Positions 1 through 13,869 of a DNA stretch of 64,000 nucleotides are shown in pieces (the first letter of the stretch is position 1; every line of letters begins with the position of its first letter). The translations under genes and the position numbers were made by a program. The DNA comes from Paracoccaceae bacterium. GTDB lineage: Bacteria; Pseudomonadota; Alphaproteobacteria; Rhodobacterales; Rhodobacteraceae. A model generated the notes under the pieces. The model had not been told where the DNA came from and searched no databases. It worked only from the letters and a program-made list of their open reading frames with translations. The stretch covers positions 1 to 64,000 of the forward strand of contig JALHOL010000003.1 of NCBI GenBank assembly GCA_022843025.1. Reading direction: 5' to 3'.

Positions 1-97
1 CGCACCCTCCAGGTGATCCATGAAACGCGCCCCTCGCAGCCGTCAACGCCATGATTTATATGCGAAATATCACGATTACGACAGCGAAATCAGCGAC

Positions 98-235
98 TTA
101 CTTGGAGAATGTGGGGTCATCAAATCCCGCGCGGCGCAGGTGACCTGTCAGATAGGCCACCCAAGCGGGGGGCCAGTTGCCTGCGATTTCGGCCCCGCCA
201 GAGTGATAGTTCGGGTGGATAAAGACGATCCGCAT
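98..235 (-). pseudogene. bchE: 5' remnant of bchE (oxygen-independent Mg-protoporphyrin monomethyl ester cyclase)
   Basis: Reading the minus strand from an ATG at 235 gives 45 codons before TAA at 98-100. The peptide starts [19 protein letters not shown] and continues [21 protein letters not shown], the characteristic N-terminus of BchE, a radical-SAM/B12 cyclase of over 500 residues. Similarity stops after GFDD, followed by four unrelated residues and the stop. Nothing further left on this strand (1-97) resembles BchE, so the rest of the gene is deleted. The position, same strand and downstream of ppsR, is where intact bchE lies in Rhodobacter sphaeroides. The promoter region (236-412) still holds PpsR- and FnrL-type sites. 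The remnant may survive as a short leader ORF for whatever gene lies further left. Confidence 0.85.
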
Positions 236-252
236 CACGGCCCCCTGATCAG

Positions 253-270
253 TGTAAATCAGAGTTGACA
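253..270. promoter_or_regulatory. PpsR (CrtJ) box upstream of bchE remnant
   Basis: TGT at 253-255 and ACA at 268-270 are separated by exactly 12 bases, which fits the PpsR/CrtJ consensus TGT-N12-ACA. The box lies 18 bases upstream of the bchE remnant ATG. In relatives such boxes repress bacteriochlorophyll genes under oxygen or light. Confidence 0.7.
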
Positions 271-289
271 GTTTTTGCGGGTGGCAGCC

Positions 290-303
290 TTGACGTATGT
301 CAA
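290..303. promoter_or_regulatory. FnrL-type box upstream of bchE remnant
   Basis: The sequence TTGACGTATGTCAA has perfect arms TTGAC and GTCAA around a 4-base spacer. It matches the degenerate FnrL consensus TTGA(T/C)-N4-(A/G)TCAA. It lies 55 bases upstream of the remnant ATG. FnrL activates bchE under low oxygen in Rhodobacter, so this looks like retained anaerobic control of a gene that is gone. Confidence 0.55.
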
Positions 304-412
304 ATCCGCCAAATGCCGTGCGGAATTTCAGAAGATCATCCGTAGAAACTTGGGCGGAAAGGCGATCAATTCCGGTGCGCCAGAGATCCTGCGCAAGCTG
401 GAATTGACGGGA

Positions 413-1828
413 TTATTCGCCATCCTTGTTCAGCAAGCCATATTTGCGCAGCTTCACGTAAAGCGACTGGCGGCTGAGGCTGAGCATTTCGGCAGCGGCA
501 ACACGGTTGTTGCGGGTGAGTTCCAGCGCCGTTTCGATACACATCTTTTCGATAACATCGGTCGTTTCCGACACGATATCCTTGAGCGTGCTGGACCCCA
601 CCAGTTCCATCCCATTGCGCACGCCGTCATCGGGTTGGCCAAAGGCCGGGCGGCGCAGAGTTTCCACCCGGCTGGCATCGCGCACGACAAGCACCAGCAC
701 CGGGCTGGGCCGATCGTTGAGCCATGTTGCCGAGATTTCCACGGCGATCTGGCCCATGAAATCGGTGGTCAGTCGCGTGGCATAAAGCCGAAGCTGGCCC
801 GTGCGTTTGACGTTGTCGAGCAGGACGCGCAGGTCCACCGCGCCGCGCGCCAAGAAATCGGTCAGCGACCGGCCCCGCACAGCGGCAATGTTGGCGGTGT
901 CGGTCAGATTGAGGAAGGCTTCGTTGGCGGCGCGGATGTTGCCATCGGAATCGGCGAAAACGATCCCGTCCACGCCTTCATGGTACAGGCGAGCCAGATT
1001 GTCGCCCAGCTCATCGCCGCCCAGCGTGCCGCGTTCGTTCGTATCCAGTTGGCACAGCAGAATGCGTTCACCGGCCGCACGAAACACGGTGGGGGTGACG
1101 AACATGCGTTTCTGCGAGCGGCGCGCCGTCAGTTCGATGGGGACAGAGCTTTCCGCAACCGCAAGATTTGCGAGGCTTTCCAGAAACTCGCCACGACGGC
1201 GGCCTTCGAATTCCTGCGCGACGGCCGTGCCGATCAGATCGGCCCGCACGCCCCCCAGAAGCAGCGCTGCAGCCGGGTTGATATCGGTGATCCGCCCCGA
1301 AGACATGGACACCATCAGCACCGGATCGCGCGACACTTCCATAAGCACGCGATAACGCGTGTCCATCTCGCGTTGGGTTTCGTAATCCCGCTCCAGCGCC
1401 AGTTGCGCCTGCACCAGTTGCTGCTGCACCTCGGCAATCGGGCGCAGGTCGCGCCCCATCATCAGGATCGAGTCATCCGACCCGATTCTGTGCAGCGAGT
1501 AGCGAACCGGGAATTCCCAGTTCGCCTCATCCACATGGTTAAGCTCAACCGCTGTGCCGCCGTGGCGCGCGCCCTGCATTTCGTTCAAGCGGGCATCCAG
1601 CTTGCGCAGGCTTTCGGCTGTCAGCACATCGCGAAGCTGGCTCCCCTCCCAATCGGTGAGTTGGCCAAAGCTGCGGTGTTGCGGGTTCACGATGACGGAA
1701 ATGATGCGCCGCGACGGAGCAATCAACAACGCAAGGTCGGACGCGGTCGCGATGATCTCGCTCAGGAGATCGGGCGCGATCAGCGGCAACTTCCCGCCAT
1801 TGAGCAAATGTCTACCGTCCGTCGTCAC
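413..1828 (-). CDS. ppsR: PpsR/CrtJ redox- and light-responsive repressor of photosynthesis genes
   Basis: The 471-residue product matches PpsR throughout (usual length about 465). It has an N-terminal PAS-like region, a Q-linker segment (LRPIAEVQQQLVQAQLALER), two central PAS domains and a C-terminal Fis-type helix-turn-helix ending in RNNRVAAAEMLSLSRQSLYV. Cysteines occur in the last PAS-proximal segment (ILLCQLD) and just before the HTH (EKMCIETALEL), matching the redox-active pair of the family. PpsR binds TGT-N12-ACA boxes and represses bch, crt and puc genes in oxygen. The start is a GTG preceded by GGAAAGAG. It follows ppaA by about 50 bases and is probably co-transcribed with it. At least four of its boxes are present in this window. 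Confidence 0.95.
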   Translation of the reverse strand: MTTDGRHLLNGGKLPLIAPDLLSEIIATASDLALLIAPSRRIISVIVNPQHRSFGQLTDWEGSQLRDVLTAESLRKLDARLNEMQGARHGGTAVELNHVDEANWEFPVRYSLHRIGSDDSILMMGRDLRPIAEVQQQLVQAQLALERDYETQREMDTRYRVLMEVSRDPVLMVSMSSGRITDINPAAALLLGGVRADLIGTAVAQEFEGRRRGEFLESLANLAVAESSVPIELTARRSQKRMFVTPTVFRAAGERILLCQLDTNERGTLGGDELGDNLARLYHEGVDGIVFADSDGNIRAANEAFLNLTDTANIAAVRGRSLTDFLARGAVDLRVLLDNVKRTGQLRLYATRLTTDFMGQIAVEISATWLNDRPSPVLVLVVRDASRVETLRRPAFGQPDDGVRNGMELVGSSTLKDIVSETTDVIEKMCIETALELTRNNRVAAAEMLSLSRQSLYVKLRKYGLLNKDGE

Positions 1829-1878
1829 ACTCTTTCCGATCCCGAGCCAAGCCCCGAGGGGCGAAGGCCTCGTCAGGG

Positions 1879-2670
1879 TTAACTCAGTTCCAAGACCGGT
1901 GACCGACCGACAGAGATACCCAGTGCCTCGAGAGCATGAGAAATATCGTTTGTCACCACATCGGCACCTGTCAACCGTACTACATCTTCGGCTTCATTAA
2001 GGATGGCACCGCCAATTGCCACCATCAATCTGCCCCTAGTGGCATCTTTAAGCGATTTTATCAGCTTACGGCAAGTTTCAAGCCTGCTTTGGCAGGTTAC
2101 AGAGATCATCGCCCCATCGAATGAGCGATCTGCGACAAATTTCGACAACTGTGAAAGCTCGGGCGCGATCTGAAGGGAAACTGACACCCCCATGCGACGC
2201 AAACGCCCCGCAAGCACCATGGTTCCCAGCGAGTGCTGTTCACCTTGCGGCAACAGAACAAGGACGGTCGGCCCGTCCGTCTGCCCCAGCGCATCTGCCG
2301 ACCAAGCGGCACCCAGTTCACGCAGGATGGCCTGAAGGCGTGCGACGCCCATCGTGACCCCTGCAAAGCTAAGTTGATCGTCTTCCCAGGCGGTGCCCAG
2401 ACGCCGCGCCACTTCGGGGATGTAATGATCCGCCATGGCCGAGGCCGAGATTCGGGCGCGCTTGAATTCAGGCTTGATCACATCCAGCGCGTTGAGGTTT
2501 GCAGTCGTCACCGCATCGAACAGACGCTGGATGAGGATTTCGCGAAGGCCCGCCTCATCCGCGCCATCGCGCGCGACGAGTTTTGCGACGACCTGAGCGG
2601 CGAATTTCGTCACGCCGCATACTGGGCTTGCCGTATCGTGCGCCGACCCGTGATGCGCTTCATGGTACAT
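1879..2670 (-). CDS. ppaA: PpaA/AerR cobalamin-binding photosynthesis regulator
   Basis: This 263-residue protein has a C-terminal SCHIC/B12-binding domain. The motif PQGEQHSLG places a histidine at residue 146, equivalent to the cobalamin ligand described for AerR. It is known in relatives as an antirepressor that modulates PpsR/CrtJ according to light and B12. The start chosen is ATG 2670, preceded by GGAG six bases upstream. A TTG four codons earlier is in frame but lacks a ribosome site. It is divergent from bchF and shares a control region (2671-2985) with PpsR- and FnrL-like boxes. Confidence 0.93.
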   Translation of the reverse strand: MYHEAHHGSAHDTASPVCGVTKFAAQVVAKLVARDGADEAGLREILIQRLFDAVTTANLNALDVIKPEFKRARISASAMADHYIPEVARRLGTAWEDDQLSFAGVTMGVARLQAILRELGAAWSADALGQTDGPTVLVLLPQGEQHSLGTMVLAGRLRRMGVSVSLQIAPELSQLSKFVADRSFDGAMISVTCQSRLETCRKLIKSLKDATRGRLMVAIGGAILNEAEDVVRLTGADVVTNDISHALEALGISVGRSPVLELS

Positions 2671-2765
2671 ATCCGGCTCCAAAGGCCCCCCGCAGGCCGC
2701 CGCGACAAGAGGCTACCCGCCCCTCAAAAACATTGCAAATCCAGTGTCGACCTTTGATTTCGGAT

Positions 2766-2783
2766 TGTCAAAGCAAATTGACA
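2766..2783. promoter_or_regulatory. PpsR box 1 in ppaA-bchF control region
   Basis: TGT (2766-2768), 12 bases, ACA (2781-2783). The box lies 96 bases upstream of the ppaA ATG and 200 bases upstream of bchF. Confidence 0.7.
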
Positions 2784-2810
2784 CATTCGGCGGAAAGAAA
2801 AATCTCACCC

Positions 2811-2824
2811 CTGATCCAGATCAG
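2811..2824. promoter_or_regulatory. FnrL/FixK-like box in ppaA-bchF control region
   Basis: CTGATCCAGATCAG is a 6-2-6 inverted repeat with the core TGAT-CCAG-ATCA of the anaerobox TTGAT-N4-ATCAA. Only the outermost base on each side deviates. It sits between the two PpsR boxes. Confidence 0.4.
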
Positions 2825-2908
2825 TGTTTACGCGAAAATGCCAATAAAATAAGCGGTTTCTCGGCGGCAACCACCACCCTAGCCCAAGATTGACACCCCT
2901 GCAAAATG

Positions 2909-2948
2909 TGTAAGTTTTGGTTGACACTTCGGCCTTCGTCGCTAACCT
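2909..2948 (+). promoter_or_regulatory. bchF promoter with overlapping PpsR box 2
   Basis: A second TGT-N12-ACA box spans 2909-2926. Its last six bases (TTGACA, 2921-2926) form a perfect -35 hexamer, and a weak -10 (TAACCT, 2943-2948) follows after 16 bases. PpsR binding here would block RNA polymerase directly at the superoperon promoter. Confidence 0.6.
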
Positions 2949-2985
2949 TCAAACAGCGAGGAGCCGAAAGGAGAGGCGTCTGCCG

Positions 2986-6335
<3,350 letters not shown>

Positions 6336-6346
<11 letters not shown>

Positions 6347-9300
6347 ACGCTTTGCATCGCCGGAAGAGATGACTGCGCCCGTCAAGGGCGATGGGGTCTA
6401 TCGTTTCGTGATCGTCACGCTTGACGCGCACGCGGCCGGCCCTGCTGCACGTGTTGCCCCTGCCCTTGTGAAGGATTTTCCCGGGATTCAGGTTTCTGTC
6501 CACGCCGCCGCAGAATGGGCCGAAAACCCTGCGGCACTGGCGCGGGCCAAGGCCGATGTCCGGGCCGCGGATTTCGTGGTCGCGAACCTGCTGTTCATCG
6601 AGGAACATATCACCGCCATCATCGACGACCTGCGCTTTGCACGGGAAAATGCCGATGCCTTTGTCGGCGTGATCGCGGATCCAGCGGTGGTGAAGCTGAC
6701 GAAGATGGGCGACTTGGACATGTCCAAGCCTGCCTCGGCCGCGATGCAGCTTTTGAAGAAATTGCGTGGATCGGGGCCGCCGTCGGGCGGTTCGGGCGAA
6801 AAGCAGATGAAGATGCTGCGCCGCCTGCCCAAGATCCTGCGATTCCTGCCCGGCAAGGCGCAGGACTTGCGTGCCTGGTTCCTGTCGATGCAGTACTGGC
6901 TGGGCGGGTCTGACGACAATATCGAACAGATGATCCGTTATCTGGTGTCTCGTTACTCGGCCAACCGCAACTGGAATGCGGTTTCGGCCAAACCCCCGGT
7001 CGACTATCCGGATGTGGGCTTGTACCACCCGGATTTGAAAACGCGCATCACGACGAACCCGGCGGACCTCCCCCGCCCCGAGGGTGCGACGGCGACCGTG
7101 GGGCTTCTAATGTTGCGGTCCTATGTTCTGGCGTCAGATACAGCTCATTATGACACGGTCATCCGGTCGTTCGAGGCGAAGGGCATTGCCGTGCGTGCGG
7201 CCTTTGCCGGTGGTCTGGACGGACGGCCCGCGATTGACGCCTATTTTAAGGGCCAGATCGACACGATGGTATCGCTGACCGGGTTTAGCCTGGTGGGTGG
7301 CCCGGCCTATAATGACAGCCCCGCAGCAGTGGCTGCGCTGGAAGAGTTGGACGTGCCCTATATCGCGGCGCATCCGCTGGAGTTTCAGACGCTGGGGCAA
7401 TGGGGGGCATCCGGTGGCGGGCTTGGCCCGGTGGAAACCACCATGCTGATCGCCCTGCCGGAGATTGACGGCGCGACCAATCCCACGGTCTTTGCCGGGC
7501 GGCATGATCTGAACGGCTGTTCGGGCTGCGCCCGGAAGTGCCAGCCGTCGAGCGCGGAATCGCTGACAACGCGCGCAATGGCCCCCTGCTTTGAACGGAT
7601 CGCGGCGCTGGTCGACAAGACCGCGCGCCTTGCGCATCTGCGCCGGTCGGATGTGGCCAAGCGCAAGGTGGCAGTGATCCTGTACGGCTTTCCGCCCAAT
7701 GCCGGGGCAGCCGGAACGGCGGCCTATCTTGGCGTGTTCGAAAGCCTTTTCAATACGTTGCACGCCATGGCGGATGAGGGTTATGACCTGACTCCCCCCG
7801 CCACGGTGGATGATCTGCGCGAGGCGGTGATGGGCGGGTCGGCGCGCATGTATGGCCAGCCGGCCAATGTGCATTGCATCGTGCCTGCGGCGGAGATCGT
7901 GGCGCGGTCGCGCTGGCTGTCGGATGTGGAAAAGGCCTGGGGGCCTGCGCCGGGTCGCCTGCAATCGGATGGGCGCGGCGTGATGGTGCTGGGCCGGCAG
8001 TTCGGAAATGTCTTCGTCGGCCTGCAACCCGTATTCGGCTATGAGGGCGACCCGATGCGGTTGCTGTTTGAAAAGGGTTTTGCTCCAACCCATGCCTTCA
8101 CCACCTTTTACCGCTGGCTGCGCGAGGATTTCGGGGCGGATGCCTTGCTGCATTTCGGGATGCATGGCGCGCTGGAATTCATGCCGGGCAAGCAGGCAGG
8201 CGCGTCGGAAACCTGCTGGCCTGACCGGCTGATCGGCAATTTGCCGAATATCTATCTTTACGCGTCGAACAACCCGTCCGAGGCGACGCTGGCCAAGCGC
8301 CGGTCGAATGCGGTGACGATCACCCACCTGACCCCGCCCTTGGCGCAATCGGGCCTGTACAAGGGCCTGCTGGATTTGAAGGATACGCTGACGCGCTGGC
8401 GGCAGGCCGATCCGGACAGCCCGGAACAGGATGACCTGCTGCTGCTGATCCGCGAACAGGCGGCGGTGGTTGATCTGGATGCGACCGATCCTGAGACGCT
8501 TTGGGTCAAGCTTCTGGAAACCGAAGGGGCGCTGATCCCGGACGGCCTGCATGTGCTGGGCCGCCCGATGGGGGCCAATGAGCGGCGCGATTACATCAAC
8601 CTCATCGGCGCGACCGGAGCCGAGGCCGAGGCGCTGGATGCCAAACTGCAGGCGATGACCGAAATTCCTGCGCTGCTGCGCGCACTTGGCGGGCATTTCA
8701 TCAGCCCTGTTCCAGGTGGCGATCTGTTGCGCAGCACGGCTGTGCTGCCAACCGGGCGCAATATTCATGCCTTTGATCCGTTCCGGATGCCCACTGCGTT
8801 TGCACTGCGCGATGGTGCGGCGCAGGCCCAGCGTCTGCTAGATACCCACCCCACCCTGCCGCGCACGGTTGCGCTGGTGTTGTGGGGATCGGACAACATC
8901 AAATCCGATGGCGGGCCGCTGGCGCAGGCGCTTGCGCTGATGGGGACGCGCCCGCGCTTTGACCATTACGGCAGGCTGTGTGGCGCGGACCTGATCCCGC
9001 TGGCGGAACTTGGCCGCCCACGCATCGACGTTGTGATGACGCTGTCGGGCATCTTCCGCGACCTGCTGCCGCTGCAAACGCGAATGTTGGCCGAGGCCGC
9101 GTGGAAATGCGCCACAGCCGAGGATGAGCCGCTATCGCAGAACTTCATCCGCGCCCATGCGCTGGCTTATGCCGAAGAGATGGGCGTCGACATGGATACC
9201 GCGGCACTGCGCGTGTTTTCCAATGCCGAAGGGGCCTATGGATCGAACGTCAACATCCTCGTGGGCAGCAGTGCCTTTGGGGAAGAGGACGAATTGGCCG

Positions 9301-9932
9301 ACGCCTATGAGAACCGCAAATCCTTTGCCTATAGCCGCAATGGCAAGCCTGTGCAGAACGCCGCGCTGCTGCAAAAGGCCCTGAAGGATGTCGATCTGGC
9401 CTATCAGAACCTGGAAAGCGTCGAACTGGGTGTGACCACGGTCGACCAGTATTTCGACACGCTGGGTGGCATCGCCCGCGCTGTGAAGCGCGCGCGCGGC
9501 GGGCAGGAAACGCCGGTCTATATCGGCGATCAGACGCGCGGTGGTGGCACTGTGCGGACGCTGAAGGATCAGATCGCGCTGGAAACCCGGTCGCGCAGCC
9601 TGAACCCCAAGTATTTCGAGGGCCTTCTGCGGCATGGCGCGGAAGGTGTGCGTCAGATCGAGGCGCAGGTGACCAACACGCTGGGCTGGTCGGCCACCAC
9701 ATCACAGGTCGACCCATGGGTCTATCAGCGCCTGTCGGAAACCTTTGTGCTGGACGAGGTGATGCGCCGCCGTCTGGCCGCGCTGAACCCCGAAGCATCG
9801 AACCGCATGGCGCAACGCCTGCTGGAAGCATCCGACCGGAACTATTGGCAACCCGATGCCGAAACGCTCGCCGCGTTGCAACGCGCTGCGGATGAGCTTG
9901 AGGATCGTCTCGAAGGGATCGCAGCGGAATGA
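6336..9932 (+). CDS. bchH: Magnesium chelatase subunit H
   Basis: The 1198-residue porphyrin-binding subunit of Mg-chelatase, which with BchI and BchD (not in this window) inserts Mg into protoporphyrin IX. Length and sequence match the BchH/CobN family, including the N-terminal [14 protein letters not shown] and the conserved [19 protein letters not shown] region. The start chosen is ATG 6336 (MRDERF), 11 bases inside bchB; an in-frame ATG at 6318 is possible. Cysteines in [12 protein letters not shown] (about residues 405-416) could bind a metal or cluster, as noted in some BchH proteins. Confidence 0.96.
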
Positions 9933-9957
9933 CCCATGCGCATGCCCGTGGATTTGA

Positions 9958-10902
<945 letters not shown>

Positions 10903-10904
10903 TC

Positions 10905-11573
10905 ATGAGCGACTATTCCGCCACCCGCGACCGGGTCGAAGACTATTTCGACCGCAGCGCCACCACCGTGTGGGAGCGACTGACTTCGGACGCGCCGGTC
11001 AGCCGCATCCGCCAGACGGTGCGCGAAGGGCGTGATCGCATGCGTGCGATCATGCTGTCGCGCCTGCCCGACGATCTGCGCGGCTGCCGGGTGCTTGATG
11101 CGGGGTGCGGCACGGGGCTGATGACGGCGGACCTCGCGGCGCGCGGGGCAGATGTGGTGGCGGTGGATATCTCGCCGCAGTTGATAACCATAGCCGAGGC
11201 GCGGCTGTCCGAGGGGTTGAAACCCCGCGTCACCTTTGCCGCAGGCGATATGACCTGCGCCAGCCATGGCCGGTTCGATTTCGTGGTGGCGATGGACAGC
11301 CTGATCTATTACCGCACCGCCGACATTGCCGCAGCGCTGGCCAAGGTCGGCGCGCGGACGGCGGACCGCGTCGTGTTCACCGTGGCCCCGCGCACGCCTT
11401 TCCTTATGACCTTCTTCACGCTGGGCAAGGCCTTCCCGCGCGCGGACCGGTCCCCCACCATGATCCCGCAAGATTGGCGGCATCTGGCCCGCGAAACGGC
11501 TGGCAAGGTGAGCCGGGTGGAGCGGGTCAGCCGTGGTTTCTATATTTCGGAATGTCTGGAGTATCGGCCGTGA
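10905..11573 (+). CDS. bchM: Mg-protoporphyrin IX O-methyltransferase
   Basis: The 222-residue SAM-dependent methyltransferase methylates the ring C propionate of Mg-protoporphyrin IX, making the substrate of the cyclase. The SAM-binding motif LDAGCGTGLMTADLA lies at about residues 64-78, followed by the acidic strand VVAVDISPQ. Start ATG 10905 is two bases after the bchL stop. A TTG at 10899 is in frame but less likely. It overlaps lhaA by 4 bases (GTGA). Confidence 0.94.
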   Translation: MSDYSATRDRVEDYFDRSATTVWERLTSDAPVSRIRQTVREGRDRMRAIMLSRLPDDLRGCRVLDAGCGTGLMTADLAARGADVVAVDISPQLITIAEARLSEGLKPRVTFAAGDMTCASHGRFDFVVAMDSLIYYRTADIAAALAKVGARTADRVVFTVAPRTPFLMTFFTLGKAFPRADRSPTMIPQDWRHLARETAGKVSRVERVSRGFYISECLEYRP

Positions 11574-13018
11574 TAATCCGGAAGAAAGACCTGCAGAAAT
11601 TTTCGGCCGCCTGGCTGCCCTTTGCGGATGTGGCATCCGACGGGCTGCCGATGGCGCAGATTTTGCGGCTGTCGCTGTTTCAGGTGTCGGTCGGGATGGC
11701 GCAGGTGCTGCTTTTGGGCACGCTGAACCGGGTGATGATCGTGGAACTGTCGGTTCCGGCGATGATCGTGGCGGCGATGATCGCAATTCCCGTGCTGGTT
11801 GCCCCGTTCCGCGCCTTTTTGGGCCATCGGTCTGATACCTATCGTTCTGCGCTTGGCTGGAAGCGGGTTCCCTACCTGTGGTTCGGTTCGCTGTGGCAGA
11901 TGGGCGGTCTGGCCGTGATGCCAACCGCACTGCTGGTGCTGTCAGGTGACGTCACGTTTGAGGTGCCGTTTGCGGGCGAAGTGCTGGCCGCTGTCGCCTT
12001 TTTGATGACCGGTCTTGGGATGCACATGACGCAAACCGCAGGGCTTGCACTTGCGTGTGACAGGGCCAGCGATGCGACACGGCCCCGCGTCGTGGCCTTG
12101 CTTTATGTGGCGAACCTGCTGGGCATGGGGGTTTCGGCGCTGGCCATCGGCTGGCTGTTGCAGAACTTCCAACCGCTGTTGCTGGTTCAGGTCGTGCAGG
12201 GCTGCGCGCTTGCGACGTTGGTTCTGAACCTGATCGCGCTGTGGAAACAGGAACGTGTCCAGCCGATGACCAAGGCCGAGCGTGATGCACCGCGCCCGCG
12301 CTTTGCCGATGCCTGGACCGATCTGATGGCGGGCGGCACGGCAGGGCGGTTGCTGGTGGTGGTGATGCTGGGAACGCTCGGCTTCAACATGCAGGACGTG
12401 CTGCTGGAACCCTATGGCGGCGAAATCCTTGGGCTGAGCGTATCGCAGACCACGATGTTGACCGCGATGTCGGCAGCCGGGGCGCTGTGCGGGTTCGTGC
12501 TGGCGGCGCGCTGGCTGGCCCGTGGGACAGATCCGATCCGCATGGCGGCAGCGGGGATTCTGGCCGGGGTGCTGGCCTTCTCCTGTGTGATCTTTGCGGC
12601 CCCGCTCGGATCGACGGCGCTGTTCTTTGCGGGTGCCGGGCTGATCGGTTTTGGCGGCGGGCTGTTTGCCATCGCCACGCTAACGGTTGCGATGACCATG
12701 CCGGTCGGCGGTCTTGCCGGAGCGGGGATCGCCCTGGGTGCCTGGGGCGCCGCGCAGGCCACGGCTTATGGCGTATCGATCTTCATGGGGGGCACGATCC
12801 GCGATGTGGTCGGCCATCTGGCAAGCTCGGGCCGTCTGGGCCCTGCGCTGAGCGATCCGTCGCTTGGTTACTCTTTCGTTTACCACCTCGAAATCGGGCT
12901 GCTCTTTGCAACCCTTGCCGTGCTCGGACCGATGGTCCGGTTGCGGCCTCTTGCCGACCAGAACCAACCGCAGACTTCCGGCGATGGGCGCCTGCGTATT
13001 GCCGAATTCCCCACCTGA
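11570..13018 (+). CDS. lhaA: LhaA, LH1 assembly factor of the PucC/BCD transporter family
   Basis: The 482-residue membrane protein belongs to the PucC family within the MFS fold, with about 12 hydrophobic segments. Its position between bchM and puhA identifies it as LhaA (ORF F1696), needed for LH1 assembly. The motif [20 protein letters not shown] near residues 38-57 is shared with PucC at 48 kb. The start is GTG 11570, with GGAG eight bases upstream and the GTG overlapping the bchM stop. The puhA promoter usually lies within lhaA in this group. Confidence 0.92.
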   Translation: MIIRKKDLQKFSAAWLPFADVASDGLPMAQILRLSLFQVSVGMAQVLLLGTLNRVMIVELSVPAMIVAAMIAIPVLVAPFRAFLGHRSDTYRSALGWKRVPYLWFGSLWQMGGLAVMPTALLVLSGDVTFEVPFAGEVLAAVAFLMTGLGMHMTQTAGLALACDRASDATRPRVVALLYVANLLGMGVSALAIGWLLQNFQPLLLVQVVQGCALATLVLNLIALWKQERVQPMTKAERDAPRPRFADAWTDLMAGGTAGRLLVVVMLGTLGFNMQDVLLEPYGGEILGLSVSQTTMLTAMSAAGALCGFVLAARWLARGTDPIRMAAAGILAGVLAFSCVIFAAPLGSTALFFAGAGLIGFGGGLFAIATLTVAMTMPVGGLAGAGIALGAWGAAQATAYGVSIFMGGTIRDVVGHLASSGRLGPALSDPSLGYSFVYHLEIGLLFATLAVLGPMVRLRPLADQNQPQTSGDGRLRIAEFPT

Positions 13019-13034
13019 CCCGGAGGACCATCAC

Positions 13035-13805
13035 ATGGTAGGTGTCAACTTTTTTGGAAACTTCGATCTAGCCAGCCTTTCCATCTGGCTGTTCTGGGGC
13101 TTCTTCGCCCTGCTGATCTTCTATCTGCAAACCGAAAACATGCGTGAAGGCTATCCGCTGGAGATGGAGGACGGCTCGCCCGCCCCGAACCAGGGCCCCT
13201 TCCCCGTGCCCAAGCCGAAGACGTTCCACCTGCCGCATGGCAAGGGTGACGTGACGGTTCCGTCCTCGGCCAATGAGGCCGCGCATCGCCGCGCCGATCT
13301 GGCACTGGCACGCACGGCGGTTTCGGAAGGCTTCCCCCATGCGCCGACCGGCAATGCGCTGGTCGATGGTGTCGGCCCTGCATCCTGGGTGCCGCGGCGC
13401 GACGAGCCGGAACTGGATGGCCACGGCCATGCCAAGATCGTGCCGATGGGCCATGCCAAGGGCTTTGTCGTCAGCGCCGGGCGCGATCCGCGCGGACTGC
13501 CGGTGCAGGCTGCCGATAACGAAGTGGTCGGCCGCGTGTCGGACATGTGGGTGGATGCCCCGGAACAGCTGGTTCGGTATCTGGAGATCGAGCTGAATTC
13601 GGGTGGCAAGCGCCTTGTGCCGATGACGCTTGCCCGCATCTGGGCTGACCGCGTGCGTGTCCGCGCCCTTGCGTCGGACAGCTTTGACGCAATCCCGCAG
13701 ACCAAATCCATGACCACCGTTACCAAGCTCGAGGAAGATAAGATCTCGGGCTATGTCGGCGGCGGTTGGATGTATGACGCCGACAAACGCGTGTTCGGTC
13801 TCTGA
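13035..13805 (+). CDS. puhA: Photosynthetic reaction centre H subunit
   Basis: The 256-residue H subunit has one N-terminal membrane helix (about residues 12-31, [20 protein letters not shown]) and a cytoplasmic PRC-barrel domain, and caps the L/M subunits. Conserved features include MREGYPLE after the helix and the C-terminal [17 protein letters not shown] strong GGAGG lies at 13022-13026. The L and M genes (pufLM) are not in this window. A GC-rich hairpin follows the gene. Confidence 0.97.
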   Translation: MVGVNFFGNFDLASLSIWLFWGFFALLIFYLQTENMREGYPLEMEDGSPAPNQGPFPVPKPKTFHLPHGKGDVTVPSSANEAAHRRADLALARTAVSEGFPHAPTGNALVDGVGPASWVPRRDEPELDGHGHAKIVPMGHAKGFVVSAGRDPRGLPVQAADNEVVGRVSDMWVDAPEQLVRYLEIELNSGGKRLVPMTLARIWADRVRVRALASDSFDAIPQTKSMTTVTKLEEDKISGYVGGGWMYDADKRVFGL

Positions 13806-13815
13806 ATCAAGAAGG

Positions 13816-13841
13816 GGGGCGGCCTGCGCCCGGGCCGCCCC
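13816..13841 (+). terminator. puhA-puhB intercistronic hairpin
   Basis: Arms GGGGCGGCC (13816-13824) and GGCCGCCCC (13833-13841) pair perfectly around an 8-base loop. No U tract follows, so it more likely stabilises or attenuates mRNA, giving more puhA than downstream message, than acts as a full terminator. Confidence 0.6.
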
Positions 13842-13869
13842 GTCTTACCCCAACACGGAGGGTCTGAAG

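Noticed and set aside
1-21. Possible start of a minus-strand gene (ATG at 21, MDHLEGA) behind GAGGGG
   Set aside because: Only seven codons are in the window, too few to support a feature. It is mentioned as the gene possibly driven by the bchE promoter.
20-268. Plus-strand frames at the left end (20-268) and across ppsR (275-1882)
   Set aside because: The first lies antisense to the bchE remnant and the second is the complement of ppsR. Neither has a ribosome site or protein-like composition.
2917-2985. Upstream in-frame TTG start for bchF
   Set aside because: It would place the start inside the PpsR box/-35 element; the ATG at 2986 has a good ribosome site.
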